A stretch of DNA of 64,000 nt from assembly GCF_900109045.1 (NCBI RefSeq), contig NZ_FNYL01000003.1, positions 248,001-312,000 of the forward strand, written 5' to 3'. This document shows, one piece after another, positions 1-8,593 of the stretch. Source of the DNA: Dyadobacter sp. SG02. Lineage in GTDB: Bacteria; Bacteroidota; Bacteroidia; Cytophagales; Spirosomataceae. Position numbers and translations under genes: made by a program. Under the pieces are notes generated by a model. It was not told the DNA's origin and ran no database searches. It saw only the letters and a program-made list of their open reading frames with translations. Each line of letters opens with the position of its first letter. The stretch's first letter is position 1.

Positions 1-2
1 TT

Positions 3-146
3 GAGGTTTTGCGGTCTGTTCAGAGCGGTTATGCGCTGGACGGAGAGGTGAAACAAATCGGCCGGATCAATATTGCCGGGCAGCCTTATCTGATCAATCT
101 TGTAAATAACGCTGCGCCGGTTTTGTTTAAAATCAATCAATTATAA
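3..146 (+). CDS. C-terminal end of an unidentified protein, possibly FG-GAP/VCBS type
   Basis: An open frame enters from the left edge and ends at a TAA at 144-146, giving about 47 residues. The tail contains RINIAGQPYLINLVNNAAPV, which resembles the closing strand of VCBS/FG-GAP beta-propeller proteins common in Bacteroidota, but it is too short to be sure. Its stop overlaps the stop of the convergent SDR gene by 6 bp, which supports a real gene end rather than chance. Function cannot be assigned from this fragment. Confidence 0.45.
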   Translation, partial: EVLRSVQSGYALDGEVKQIGRINIAGQPYLINLVNNAAPVLFKINQL

Positions 147-929
147 ACTCTCTGTCCGCCCGCCATCCACCGCCAGGCTCACCCCGCTGATACTCCCCGC
201 CGCCGGACTGGCGAGAAACGCCACCGCCGCGGCCACCTCTTTGGCTTCGCTGAACCGGCGAATAGGAATGCCCGCTTTCAGCTCTTCGGCAACCTGCTCT
301 TTCGTTTTACCCTGATTTTTACTCCGCATTTCGAATACGGCATCCAGTCGCGCTGTTTCGGTGTAACCCGGCAGCACATTGTTGACGGTGATCCCATATT
401 GCCCGAGTTCAAGCGATAGGGTTTTAGCCCAGCTCGCCACGGCGCCGCGGATGGTGTTGGAGACGCCGAGGCCGATGATCGGCTGCTTCACCGAGGTGCT
501 GATAATGTTGATAATGCGGCCAAAACCTTCCTTTTTCATCGACGGTACCACCGATTGTGCCAGAAACTGGTTGTTGATCACGTGCATTTGAAAAGTTTTC
601 AGGAACTGGTCGGGTTCGGCTTCGATAATAGGGCCGCCGGATGGGCCTCCTGTATTATTAACCAGAATATGAACCTCCGGACAGAGGCGCAGGTAATTTT
701 CAACGGCGGATTTGACGGACTCATGGTCGGCGAAATCGGCTACCACGTACCGGTGAAGCTGGCCGAGAGAGGTGTCCAGGTCTTCGACGGCTTCCCGCAG
801 TTTTTCTTCGTTCCGGGCCACGAGGGTCACATTTGCGCCAAGTAATGCGAGTTCAACGGCGGCGGCGAGCCCGATGCCCTGGGTGCTTCCGCATACGATC
901 GCTGTTTTTCCGGTCAGGTCGAGGTTCAT
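141..929 (-). CDS. SDR family oxidoreductase lacking canonical YxxxK
   Basis: This 262-residue protein is a short-chain dehydrogenase/reductase resembling 3-oxoacyl-ACP reductases (FabG-like). The N-terminal cofactor loop reads GSTQGIG at about residues 14-20, and the NNAG-type motif reads NNTGG. The region after the catalytic serine reads GLGVSNTIRGA where classical SDRs have YxxxK, so both catalytic Tyr and Lys appear replaced by Asn and Arg. A known FabG-like subgroup shares this divergence. The C-terminus SGVSLAVDGGRTESL is typical of the family. The ATG at 929 gives the usual length. It stands alone on the minus strand, convergent with the gene at the window edge. Substrate unknown. Confidence 0.9.
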   Translation of the reverse strand: MNLDLTGKTAIVCGSTQGIGLAAAVELALLGANVTLVARNEEKLREAVEDLDTSLGQLHRYVVADFADHESVKSAVENYLRLCPEVHILVNNTGGPSGGPIIEAEPDQFLKTFQMHVINNQFLAQSVVPSMKKEGFGRIINIISTSVKQPIIGLGVSNTIRGAVASWAKTLSLELGQYGITVNNVLPGYTETARLDAVFEMRSKNQGKTKEQVAEELKAGIPIRRFSEAKEVAAAVAFLASPAAGSISGVSLAVDGGRTESL

Positions 930-1013
930 GGTTTTGGCTTTTTAAACTTGGTTTCAGAATGATAACGTTTTGTTTTTCGTCTGCTCCACTTCCTGTTTCG
1001 TTGATTTTTCGGC

Positions 1014-1021
1014 TATCTTTG
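1014..1021 (+). promoter_or_regulatory. Bacteroidota -7 element upstream of purH
   Basis: TATCTTTG matches the Bacteroidota TAnnTTTG -7 consensus exactly and lies 85 bp before the purH ATG. No good TTTG -33 box is visible at the expected spacing, so this rests on the -7 match and its position. Confidence 0.55.
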
Positions 1022-1106
1022 CGGTTTATTTTTCATCATGGGACAAGCCGAAATGCCGAATGTAAGCAAAATCCCGCATTTGTAATCTTAGAGCAAACGT
1101 TGCACA

Positions 1107-2642
1107 ATGTCTAAAAAAATCCAATCCGCGCTTATTTCTGTTTATTACAAAGACGGTCTTGAGCCTTTGGTCCGCCTCCTGCACGACAACGGCGTAAAGC
1201 TGTACTCCACCGGGGGAACTCAGACTTTCATTGAAAATCTCAACATTCCCGTAACCGCTGCCGAAGAGCTGACCGGTTATCCATCGATTTTCGGCGGGCG
1301 TGTTAAAACGCTTCACCCGGCCATTATGGGCGGCATTTTGTACCGTCGCGACGATGCGGGAGATGTAGCACAGGCGGAACAATACAATATCCCGGCTATC
1401 GATATGGTGGTGGTGGATCTATATCCTTTCGAGGAAACGGTGGCATCCGGCGCGAGCGAGGAGGATATTATCGAGAAGATAGACATTGGCGGTATCTCCC
1501 TGATCCGCGCAACGGCGAAGAATTTTAAAGATACACTGATCGTTTCTTCCCGCAGCCAGTATGCGGAAGTGGTCGAACTATTGAACGCGAAAGCAGGTGC
1601 CACGGATATTGAAGACCGCCGCTACTATGCCGGTCTCGCGTTCGGGGTTTCGTCGCATTACGATGGCGCGATCAACAGCTTCTTCACTTCCGGAAAAGAA
1701 GCGACTGATAAGGAGCTTTTCGATTTCACCAATCTTGCTTCACAAACGCTGCGTTACGGCGAGAACCCGCACCAGAGCGCGACTTACTACGGTGATCTGG
1801 AAGGTATTTTCGATAAACTGCACGGAAAAGAGCTTTCCTATAACAACCTCGTGGACGTGGATGCGTGCGTGAGCCTGATCGACGAATTCGCTGACGCTCA
1901 GCCTACATTCGCGATCATCAAGCATACCAATGCCTGCGGTATCGCTACGGCGCCTACTGCGAAAGAGGCTTATGATAATGCATTGGCCTGCGATCCGGTT
2001 TCAGCATTCGGTGGTGTGGTTATTACCAATACCAAAGTCGATCTGGCAACTGCCGGGGAGCTGAACAAGCTGTTCATGGAAATTTTGATCGCACCTGCTT
2101 ACGACGAGGATGCGTTGCAGCTTTTGAAATCCAAAAAGAACCGCATTCTGTTGAAGCGTAATGCAGTGGTATTGCCGCAAATCATGTTCAAAACTATCCT
2201 GAATGGTGTTTTGGTGCAGGACAAGGACCTTGCGACCGAAGTAGCGGAGCAGTTTACGACCGTTACCGAGAAGGCGCCGACCGCCAGCGAGGTTACAGCC
2301 CTTGAATTTGCATTGAAAGTCTGCAAACATACCAAATCGAACACCATCGTTCTGGCCAGAGAAAACCAGTTGCTGGCGAGCGGTACCGGCCAGACTTCCC
2401 GCGTGGATGCATTGCGCCAGGCTATCGAGAAGGCGAAAGCATTTGGTTTCGACCTGAATGGGGCGGTAATGGCTTCGGACGCGTTCTTCCCGTTTGCGGA
2501 TTGTGTTGAAATCGCGCATCATGCGGGCATAACCGCGGTGGTCCAGCCGGGCGGTTCTATTCGTGACAAGGATTCGGTGGATTATTGCAACGCGAATGGC
2601 CTTGCGATGGTAACTACCGGGGTTCGTCACTTTAAGCATTAA
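1107..2642 (+). CDS. purH: Bifunctional AICAR transformylase / IMP cyclohydrolase PurH
   Basis: PurH catalyses the last two steps of de novo IMP synthesis in the cytoplasm: formylation of AICAR by 10-formyl-THF, then ring closure. The N-terminal MGS-like cyclohydrolase domain (about 1-190) contains LYSTGGTQTF and DLYPFEETV with IDIGGISLIRATAKN. The C-terminal transformylase domain contains the KHTNACGIA catalytic motif and SDAFFPF, and ends in TTGVRHFKH, the usual PurH ending. At 511 residues it is close to family length. The ATG at 1107 follows a -7 promoter match. The gene appears monocistronic; a perfect palindrome lies just after its stop. Confidence 0.97.
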   Translation: MSKKIQSALISVYYKDGLEPLVRLLHDNGVKLYSTGGTQTFIENLNIPVTAAEELTGYPSIFGGRVKTLHPAIMGGILYRRDDAGDVAQAEQYNIPAIDMVVVDLYPFEETVASGASEEDIIEKIDIGGISLIRATAKNFKDTLIVSSRSQYAEVVELLNAKAGATDIEDRRYYAGLAFGVSSHYDGAINSFFTSGKEATDKELFDFTNLASQTLRYGENPHQSATYYGDLEGIFDKLHGKELSYNNLVDVDACVSLIDEFADAQPTFAIIKHTNACGIATAPTAKEAYDNALACDPVSAFGGVVITNTKVDLATAGELNKLFMEILIAPAYDEDALQLLKSKKNRILLKRNAVVLPQIMFKTILNGVLVQDKDLATEVAEQFTTVTEKAPTASEVTALEFALKVCKHTKSNTIVLARENQLLASGTGQTSRVDALRQAIEKAKAFGFDLNGAVMASDAFFPFADCVEIAHHAGITAVVQPGGSIRDKDSVDYCNANGLAMVTTGVRHFKH

Positions 2643-2650
2643 TTTTGATT

Positions 2651-2682
2651 GCCACGAAAGCACGAATTCGTGCTTTCGTGGC
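2651..2682. repeat. Perfect 32-bp palindrome followed by A-run, possible terminator or dispersed repeat
   Basis: Bases 2651-2682 are a perfect palindrome with 16-bp arms and no loop; the left arm is GCCACGAAAGCACGAA. Six A residues follow on the plus strand. It sits 9 bp after the purH stop and 15 bp before the next start. It could act as a transcription terminator or mRNA stabiliser, but zero-loop symmetry and the CACGAA wording also fit an intergenic repetitive element. Confidence 0.7.
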
Positions 2683-2696
2683 AAAAAATGTAACCC

Positions 2697-3509
2697 TTGA
2701 ACCCACTCCGGAAAGTCACCCGATTCCTTCTGACCGGATTCGTCATCCTGTTGGGTAGCCTCTTTTTTCTCTACCCTCAGATATTCTACTGCGAGCTCAT
2801 CGCATTCTCCAATTTCAAGTCAACGGATAAAAAGGTCTATTTCAGCCCGGATATCAACCCCAATAAATATAAAACCCTCAGAAGAATCGTCGCGCTCGCC
2901 GAGGCGCGTGTAGACTCCTTTTACCAAGGCAAAAAATCCAGTCCCCAAATCATTATCTGCCAGACGCCACAGCAGTACCAAAAGTATTGCAGCAGCACCG
3001 AAGGCGCCGGGTGCAGCATTGGTACGCCGTGGGGAAGCTCCTACGTGATCCTGAATGCGCAAGGGATGAATACCGATGTGATCGCCCATGAAATGAGCCA
3101 TATCGAACTGCTGAAACGCATTGGCTGGTGGCGCACTACGAACGATATTCCCCAATGGTTCAACGAAGGCCTCGCACTCATGCTCGACCGCCGCTTCGTA
3201 AGCGAAACTGCCCCGCGTGATCGTTACCGCGCCTACAAGTACGAGTGGCGCTACTATACGCGCAACGGCCGCGATCTGCTCTTGCTCAAAGACATTTCCA
3301 CCATGCGGGAGTTTTTTGGAGGAGGGCAAAAACACGTGATGAGTGCTTACATGACGGCCGGAATGGAGGTTTCCTACTGGCTTTTGCTTAGGCGGGATGC
3401 TGGCTTACAGCAGTTTATCGGGAAAATGCGAGCGGGTACGCCCTTCATGGAAGCCTACGGCCCGATGAATCCTCACCATTTTAAAGATTCGAAGAAAATA
3501 TCAGAGTAA
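2697..3509 (+). CDS. Membrane-anchored putative zinc metallopeptidase (gluzincin-type)
   Basis: A 270-residue protein with one N-terminal membrane segment or signal anchor (about residues 10-30) and an extracytoplasmic peptidase-like domain. The zinc motif HEMSH is at 131-135 and a third ligand candidate E157 lies in WFNEGLAL, the HExxH...E layout of peptidase MA-like gluzincins. Several cysteines (88, 98, 106) could form disulfides. The only in-frame start that keeps the membrane segment is TTG at 2697. The substrate is unknown. It lies between purH and a symporter, all on the plus strand but separated by a palindrome upstream, so co-transcription with purH is uncertain. Confidence 0.75.
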   Translation: MNPLRKVTRFLLTGFVILLGSLFFLYPQIFYCELIAFSNFKSTDKKVYFSPDINPNKYKTLRRIVALAEARVDSFYQGKKSSPQIIICQTPQQYQKYCSSTEGAGCSIGTPWGSSYVILNAQGMNTDVIAHEMSHIELLKRIGWWRTTNDIPQWFNEGLALMLDRRFVSETAPRDRYRAYKYEWRYYTRNGRDLLLLKDISTMREFFGGGQKHVMSAYMTAGMEVSYWLLLRRDAGLQQFIGKMRAGTPFMEAYGPMNPHHFKDSKKISE

Positions 3510-3593
3510 AGCATTATCAATAGTTGCTTACAGGCTATATTTATGGGCTAATCGCGCTGATCAATCTTAATCATTCAATCTATATTATTGGAA

Positions 3594-5213
3594 ATGCAAC
3601 AATTACAAACCCTGGATTATGTCGTTTTCTTCTTTTACTTCATTGTAGTCTCCGGTTACGGTTATTGGATTTATCAGCGGAAAAAATCAAAAGTTGAATC
3701 TACAAAAGACTTCTTCCTCGCAGAGGGCTCTCTCACCTGGTGGGCGATCGGCGCTTCACTGATTGCGTCGAACATTTCGGCGGAACAGTTTATCGGGATG
3801 TCGGGGAACGGCTTTTCGATGGGGCTCGGGATCTCCACTTACGAATGGATGGCGGCGGCAACACTCATTATAGTGGCCGTCTTTTTTATGCCTATCTATC
3901 TCAAAAACAAAATTTACACCATGCCGCAGTTCCTCAGCCAACGATATAATCAATCGGTGAGCTTGATTATGGCGGTATTTTGGCTGGCACTATATATCCT
4001 TGTGAACCTTACCTCGATCCTGTACCTGGGAGCGCTGGCGGTTTCGGGTATTTCAGGGCTTGATTTTCAGTTCTGTATGATCGCACTGGCGGCTTTCGCG
4101 ATCATTATCACGATCGGGGGTATGAAAGTGATCGGTTTTACGGACGTAATTCAGGTGTTCTTCCTCGTGATCGGCGGGTTAGCTACGACTTACCTGGCGA
4201 TCAATCTCGTATCGGATAATGCAGGCGTGGATGGCATTGTGCAGGGTTTCAAGGTAATGCGTGACAATCACGACGATCACTTCCACATGATCTTCCCAAA
4301 ATCCAGTCCGTTCTACATGCAGTTACCGGGCTTGGCAGTGTTGCTGGGAGGTATGTGGATCGTGAACCTGAACTACTGGGGCTGTAACCAATATATTACC
4401 CAGCGCGCATTGGGAGCCGATCTGAAAACGGCCCGCAATGGTATTCTTTTCGCAGCGTTCCTTAAATTATTGATGCCGGTGATCGTGGTATTGCCCGGTA
4501 TTGCGGCCTATGCATTGTACAGCAAAGGCATGTTCCAGGCGGAAATGCTGGGCGACGACGGGGTGATTAATGCGGATAAAGCTTATCCGGTTCTTCTGAA
4601 CCTGCTCCCAACCGGTTTGAAAGGTCTTTCTTTCGCTGCATTGACGGCCGCCGTAGTGGCGTCCCTGGCTGGTAAAGCGAACAGTATTTCGACGATTTTT
4701 ACACTGGATATTTTCAAAAACTACATCGGCAAGAACGCCGACGAGAAGACACTCGTACGCATTGGTCGTGCGGTGGTAGTGATTTCGATGATCCTCGCGA
4801 TTATCGTTTCTCCTTATATGGGTATCGATAAAAAAGGTGGTTTCCAGTTTATCCAGGAAATGACGGGGCTTCTGTCACCGGGTATCTTCGCCTCGTTCAT
4901 CATGGGCTTCTTCTGGAAACGTACCAACTCTGCGGGCGCATTGTTCGCGATCGTAGGCGGGTTCCTGATCGCCCTCGCGATGCATAACAACTACTTTCCG
5001 TTCGCCGACTGGACCCAGGTTCCATTCCTCGATCGTATGGGCCTCGTGTTCCTGATTTGTGTTGCGGTAATGGTAATTCTGGGTCTGATAATGCCTGACG
5101 AAAAGAAGGGACTTGCCATCGACGCATCGATGTTCATGCCACACCGCACTTTCGTTACCGGCGCCATCGTCGTAATCGCGATTATCTCTTACCTGTACGG
5201 CCATTTCTGGTGA
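3594..5213 (+). CDS. Sodium/solute symporter (SSS family), probably sugar-type
   Basis: A polytopic inner-membrane protein of 539 residues with about 13-14 hydrophobic segments, belonging to the sodium:solute symporter family. Family hallmarks include KDFFLAEGSLTWWAIGASL near residues 37-55 followed by ASNISAEQFIGM, and WGCNQYITQRALGA in the middle. These resemble the vSGLT/sugar cotransporter branch more than proline or pantothenate permeases, but specificity is inferred. I chose ATG 3594 over an in-frame TTG at 3588 two codons earlier. A strong bidirectional hairpin follows the stop. No sugar-catabolic gene is adjacent, so the substrate cannot be read from context. Confidence 0.93.
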   Translation: MQQLQTLDYVVFFFYFIVVSGYGYWIYQRKKSKVESTKDFFLAEGSLTWWAIGASLIASNISAEQFIGMSGNGFSMGLGISTYEWMAAATLIIVAVFFMPIYLKNKIYTMPQFLSQRYNQSVSLIMAVFWLALYILVNLTSILYLGALAVSGISGLDFQFCMIALAAFAIIITIGGMKVIGFTDVIQVFFLVIGGLATTYLAINLVSDNAGVDGIVQGFKVMRDNHDDHFHMIFPKSSPFYMQLPGLAVLLGGMWIVNLNYWGCNQYITQRALGADLKTARNGILFAAFLKLLMPVIVVLPGIAAYALYSKGMFQAEMLGDDGVINADKAYPVLLNLLPTGLKGLSFAALTAAVVASLAGKANSISTIFTLDIFKNYIGKNADEKTLVRIGRAVVVISMILAIIVSPYMGIDKKGGFQFIQEMTGLLSPGIFASFIMGFFWKRTNSAGALFAIVGGFLIALAMHNNYFPFADWTQVPFLDRMGLVFLICVAVMVILGLIMPDEKKGLAIDASMFMPHRTFVTGAIVVIAIISYLYGHFW

Positions 5214-5229
5214 GATAGCCATCATATCA

Positions 5230-5272
5230 AAACGAAAAGGGGCCGGAATCAACTTCCGGCCCCTTTTCGTTT
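5230..5272. terminator. Bidirectional rho-independent terminator
   Basis: A perfect 19-bp stem (5230-5248 with 5254-5272) with a 5-nt loop TCAAC. The arms run from A/T-rich ends into a GGGGCCGGAA core, so each strand ends in a U-run. It separates the convergent symporter and cyclophilin genes. Confidence 0.92.
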
Positions 5273-5285
5273 GATTTGAATAAGC

Positions 5286-5729
5286 TTACGCCTGTTCTTC
5301 GATGATCGTGATCTTCTGGATCTTGTCGCCCTGACGGATCGCGTCAACCGTCTCCACGCCTTCCACTACACGGCCGAAGCAGGTATGGTTTCTGTCGAGG
5401 TGAGCGGTGTTGTTGCGGCTGTGGCAGATAAAGAACTGTGAACCACCGGTGTTACGGCCTGCGTGTGCCATCGAAAGCACGCCACGGTCGTGGTATTGGT
5501 TGCCGCCGGTAAGCTCGCAATCGATGTGGTAACCAGGACCTCCACGGCCGGTGCCGGTAGGATCGCCGCCCTGGATTACGAAATCAGGGATTACGCGGTG
5601 GAAAATCACGCCGTCGTAAAAGCCTTTTTTAGAAAGATCAACAAAGTTTTTCACTGTGTTCGGAGCATCCTCATCGTAGAATTCGATGAGCATTGTGCCC
5701 TTGTCAGTGATCATTTCCGCTTTTGTCAT
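5286..5729 (-). CDS. Peptidyl-prolyl cis-trans isomerase, cyclophilin type
   Basis: A 147-residue single-domain cyclophilin that accelerates proline isomerisation. The core motifs are present: FHRVIPDFVIQGGDPTGTG, then GVLSMAHAG and GSQFFICHS, ending TIIEEQA. A longer frame extends upstream to 5831, but the extra residues are not conserved-looking. A near-consensus -7 element (5756-5763) lies between the two candidate starts, so I chose ATG 5729. With this start no signal peptide is present and the protein should be cytoplasmic. It is convergent with the symporter and separated from it by a strong hairpin. Confidence 0.93.
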   Translation of the reverse strand: MTKAEMITDKGTMLIEFYDEDAPNTVKNFVDLSKKGFYDGVIFHRVIPDFVIQGGDPTGTGRGGPGYHIDCELTGGNQYHDRGVLSMAHAGRNTGGSQFFICHSRNNTAHLDRNHTCFGRVVEGVETVDAIRQGDKIQKITIIEEQA

Positions 5730-5755
5730 GTCAAAAGTGAGTATTAAAGAGGTAC

Positions 5756-5763
5756 GAAAGATA
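5756..5763 (-). promoter_or_regulatory. Near-consensus -7 element for the cyclophilin gene
   Basis: On the minus strand this reads TATCTTTC, one mismatch from TAnnTTTG, 26 bp before the ATG at 5729. It supports the shorter start for the cyclophilin. Confidence 0.35.
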
Positions 5764-5867
5764 ATCCGGGCGATGAAGTGCCCGTGTATTAATAACACAA
5801 AGAAAAGGATAATGTATCCTTTTCTTCTCATGAACTTTCAAATAAAATAACGGAGGTTGTCCCCTGC

Positions 5868-6635
5868 CTAAGACCCGGTTTCAGCCTTTGCCAGCGCTGC
5901 GGCTTTTTTTTGCTCGATCTTGAATGCGGAAAGGCGGTCGACTACATCGCCGCTGCCCCATTCGCGGCTTCTTTCGGGGTTGGAGAACCATTCTTTTACA
6001 GCGAGGATCTTGTAGAGGTACCTGGCTGTCTCCGAATTGAGACGGAGTTTGAAATAATCATCTTTATTCTGCGAATCCATCCGGTTTTGGATGTGCGTCG
6101 GGCCTGCGTTGTAGGCAGCGGCTACCAATGTCCAGGAACCCAGTTGTTTATACAGGTCGCGCAGGTACTTGCCTGCTGCGTGGGTCGATTTGACCAAATG
6201 TTTGCGGTCGTCCCTGGTTTCGTTTATAACCAGTCCGAGAGATTTTGCGGTGGAAGGCATCAGTTGCCAGTATCCGCCTGCGCCCCGACGGGATGTTGCC
6301 TCGTCCTTCATGGCGCTCTCTATCAATGGAATATACTTAAAATCGGCTGGTACTCCGTACTTTCTGAGAATGGGTTCAATGATCCGCATTCTCTTTTTCG
6401 TTGTGGTCATCAGCTTACGAAAAGTGGGGTTGTCGTAATTTCTGATCGTGTTTTGATATCGCTCGGCGATTCGAAGCTCTGATAAAGGAACGGCTTCGCC
6501 ACAGAAGTCAATAGCAAGAAGATCTGAATCAATTATGTTTGTTTCTTTCAGTTCCTTCTTTTCCACCCCCACCTCACTCATCGGGCTATTCCCGAATATT
6601 GCGATTGAGAAGGCCATAAAGATAAGTCTAATCAT
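5868..6635 (-). CDS. Lytic transglycosylase (SLT domain)
   Basis: A 255-residue exported murein hydrolase that cleaves the MurNAc-GlcNAc bond to form 1,6-anhydro ends. A short N-terminal hydrophobic stretch (about residues 3-15) suggests export. The SLT domain (about 85-220) has the catalytic Glu in YIPLIESAM, followed by GAGGYWQLMPSTAKSLGL and AAYNAGPTHI, the MltD/Slt70 motif order. No LysM repeats are visible, so it is a minimal form compared with MltD. The next minus-strand gene, the cyclophilin, starts 138 bp further on, so a shared transcript is possible but not needed. Confidence 0.92.
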   Translation of the reverse strand: MIRLIFMAFSIAIFGNSPMSEVGVEKKELKETNIIDSDLLAIDFCGEAVPLSELRIAERYQNTIRNYDNPTFRKLMTTTKKRMRIIEPILRKYGVPADFKYIPLIESAMKDEATSRRGAGGYWQLMPSTAKSLGLVINETRDDRKHLVKSTHAAGKYLRDLYKQLGSWTLVAAAYNAGPTHIQNRMDSQNKDDYFKLRLNSETARYLYKILAVKEWFSNPERSREWGSGDVVDRLSAFKIEQKKAAALAKAETGS

Positions 6636-7103
6636 GCATTTTGTATTTCGTGAAACATCATTTAGGCGCCAGGCCGAATTGCAAAGATAACGGGATTGAA
6701 TAAATAAAATTTGAATTTGGGGTAAAAAACTGATTTATAGGGGTTTGATAAAAGTAATTCTAGGATAAAAATAAGAATACTACATTTTGTCTCCCGCAAA
6801 TGATCCTGAATAAAAACCGCGCCAGCCAGACAGAACGTGAAATTTTAATTGGTAAAAAGTGCTTAGCACCAAACGCAAACTCTTGTATTGAATGTAATTA
6901 TAGCAAGAGAGTGGTTTTTTAGTATAAGTTTTACCTATTGATGGTCAGATGGTTACAAAAATTATTTTGTAGTAATAATGGTATTATTGTGGAAAATATC
7001 GCCAATTGTAGGCGAAAATCCGTTTTCAGTCGACATTTTTAGCTCCTCCATTTGCACCTGCGAATGTGTTAACTTGCGCTTTCTGCATGGCATTTTTTGA
7101 AAT
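6636..7103. other. 468-bp A/T-rich divergent intergenic region without a convincing gene
   Basis: This gap separates the divergent transglycosylase and moeA genes. It is clearly more A/T-rich than its surroundings and has no open frame of usable length on either strand. It carries the transglycosylase -7 element on its left side. The right half presumably holds the molybdenum-cofactor operon promoter; TAACTTGC at 7070-7077 is an imperfect -7 candidate. I see no recognisable riboswitch, although the operon type makes a cofactor-responsive leader worth considering. Confidence 0.6.
6682..6689 (-). promoter_or_regulatory. Bacteroidota -7 element for the lytic transglycosylase gene
   Basis: The minus strand reads TATCTTTG, a full match to TAnnTTTG, 46 bp upstream of the ATG at 6635. 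Confidence 0.5.
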
Positions 7104-8294
7104 ATGGTCACAGTCAACGAGGCAAAACAGCGAATTATTGCAAATACCTTAACGTTGCCAGCGGTGAGAATTCCGGTGGCAGAGGCCGTAGGGAGTTATC
7201 TGTCGGAAGATGTAATCTCGCCGATAGCGCTTCCGCCGTTCAGGCAGTCGTCGATGGACGGCTATGCGATATTGCATTCCGACGTGACCGGGTCCGGTAC
7301 ATCGTTGCGCCTGGCAGGGGAATCAAAGGCCGGTCAGGCCGAATTGCCGGTTGTGGGCGCGGGCATGGCCGTGCGCATATTCACAGGAGCGCCCGTACCC
7401 GAGGGTGCGACGGCGGTGGTGATGCAGGAAAACACGACGTCGGCCGACGGCTCTGTGCAAATCCGTGAATTTCCGGTTGTGGAGGGTAAAAATATCCGTA
7501 GGGAAGGGCAGCAGATCGCCCGGGGAGCGGTTGCATTGCGCGCCGGGACGCTGATTTCGCCGGGTGCGGTCGGTTTTTTGAAAGGGATGAATGTGAATGA
7601 AGTAGCCGTCCATTCGAAGCCGCGGGTTGGGTTGCTGGTTACCGGCGATGAGTTGCTGAAAGCGGGCGAGGCATTGGAGCCGGGGAAGATATATGAATCG
7701 AATTCCGCAATGCTGCAAGCCGCACTGGCGCAAGCAGGTATCATAGAGGTTTCGATCAGCTATGCTTCCGATGACCTGGATGCGACCATTACGGCGCTGG
7801 GAGCATTATTAGAGGAGTATGATGTCGTTCTGGCCTCGGGGGGAATTTCGGTAGGTGATTATGATTTTGTAGGCACCGCACTGGAAGCGCTGGGAGCGGA
7901 AACGATCTTTTATAAAGTGCGACAGAAGCCCGGTAAGCCGCTTCTTTTTGGTAGAATGGGTGAAAAACTGATTTTTGCATTGCCTGGGAATCCGGCGTCG
8001 TCGCTGGTTTGCTACTATGAATATGTATTGCCGGCATTGAGGAAAATAATGGGAAGCGAAGAACCGTTTTTGCGGTCGGTCCGGCTGCCTTTGCGGCACG
8101 CCTACCGTTTCGACGGCGAGCGCGACGAGTTTCTGAAAGCGCGTGTGGAGGGTGATGAAGTGGTTTCGCTCGATGGGCAGGAATCGTTTGTGATAGGTTC
8201 GTTTGCCGTTGCAAATGCGATCATTTATTTGCCCGTAGAACAAAATAGGGTAGAAGCAGGGGAGTTGGTGGAAGTACATTTGCTCCCGCTCTGA
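7104..8294 (+). CDS. moeA: Molybdopterin molybdotransferase MoeA
   Basis: MoeA inserts molybdate into adenylylated molybdopterin in the last step of Moco synthesis. The 396-residue protein has the N-terminal signature LPPFRQSSMDGYAI, the LLVTGDELL motif, and ASGGISVGDYDFV in the MPT-binding domain, then LPGNPASSLV and a C-terminal beta-domain. Length matches the family. It is the first gene of a plus-strand operon: the moaD start lies about 50 bp downstream, followed by moaE, moaC-moaB and moaA. Confidence 0.96.
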   Translation: MVTVNEAKQRIIANTLTLPAVRIPVAEAVGSYLSEDVISPIALPPFRQSSMDGYAILHSDVTGSGTSLRLAGESKAGQAELPVVGAGMAVRIFTGAPVPEGATAVVMQENTTSADGSVQIREFPVVEGKNIRREGQQIARGAVALRAGTLISPGAVGFLKGMNVNEVAVHSKPRVGLLVTGDELLKAGEALEPGKIYESNSAMLQAALAQAGIIEVSISYASDDLDATITALGALLEEYDVVLASGGISVGDYDFVGTALEALGAETIFYKVRQKPGKPLLFGRMGEKLIFALPGNPASSLVCYYEYVLPALRKIMGSEEPFLRSVRLPLRHAYRFDGERDEFLKARVEGDEVVSLDGQESFVIGSFAVANAIIYLPVEQNRVEAGELVEVHLLPL

Positions 8295-8344
8295 ACCCGA
8301 AATGCAGGTTGCGGGTTATTGGGTCATTGGATGACGAGACACAG

Positions 8345-8584
8345 ATGAGCTTTCAAGTCAAATATTTCGGAATGCTGGCGGAGATTGCCGGGCTTTCAGA
8401 CGAGGTCTGGAATGTGGCAGGCAATCTGACGGTAGGGCAGTTCCGTGCGCAAATGCTGGACAAGTACCCGGCAATGCGCGATAAAAAATTTAAAATAGCG
8501 GTTAACCAGAAGATCTCGGAGGATTTTGTATCGATCGAAACCCCCGCGGAAATCGCATTGCTTCCGCCGTTTGCGGGAGGATAA
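8345..8584 (+). CDS. moaD: Molybdopterin synthase sulfur-carrier subunit MoaD
   Basis: MoaD is the small ubiquitin-like subunit of molybdopterin synthase. Its C-terminal Gly-Gly is adenylylated and thiocarboxylated to donate sulfur. The 79-residue product begins MSFQVKYFGMLAEIAG and ends LLPPFAGG, with the essential terminal GG. A frame open from TTG 8309 would add 12 residues before the conserved first beta-strand, so ATG 8345 is preferred. The moaE gene, for its partner subunit, starts 9 bp after its stop. Confidence 0.95.
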   Translation: MSFQVKYFGMLAEIAGLSDEVWNVAGNLTVGQFRAQMLDKYPAMRDKKFKIAVNQKISEDFVSIETPAEIALLPPFAGG

Positions 8585-8593
8585 CACGAGGAC

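Noticed and set aside
2001..2684. Long minus-strand open frame antisense to purH
   Set aside because: A shadow of purH codon usage; no domain, no start context, fully within a certain gene.
5730..5831. Hydrophobic N-terminal extension of the cyclophilin suggesting export
   Set aside because: A near-consensus promoter element lies inside the extension and the natural cyclophilin start is at 5729.
6636..7103. Riboswitch or small RNA in the long gap before moeA
   Set aside because: Nothing matching a known cofactor riboswitch layout could be recognised by eye; left as an unassigned intergenic region.
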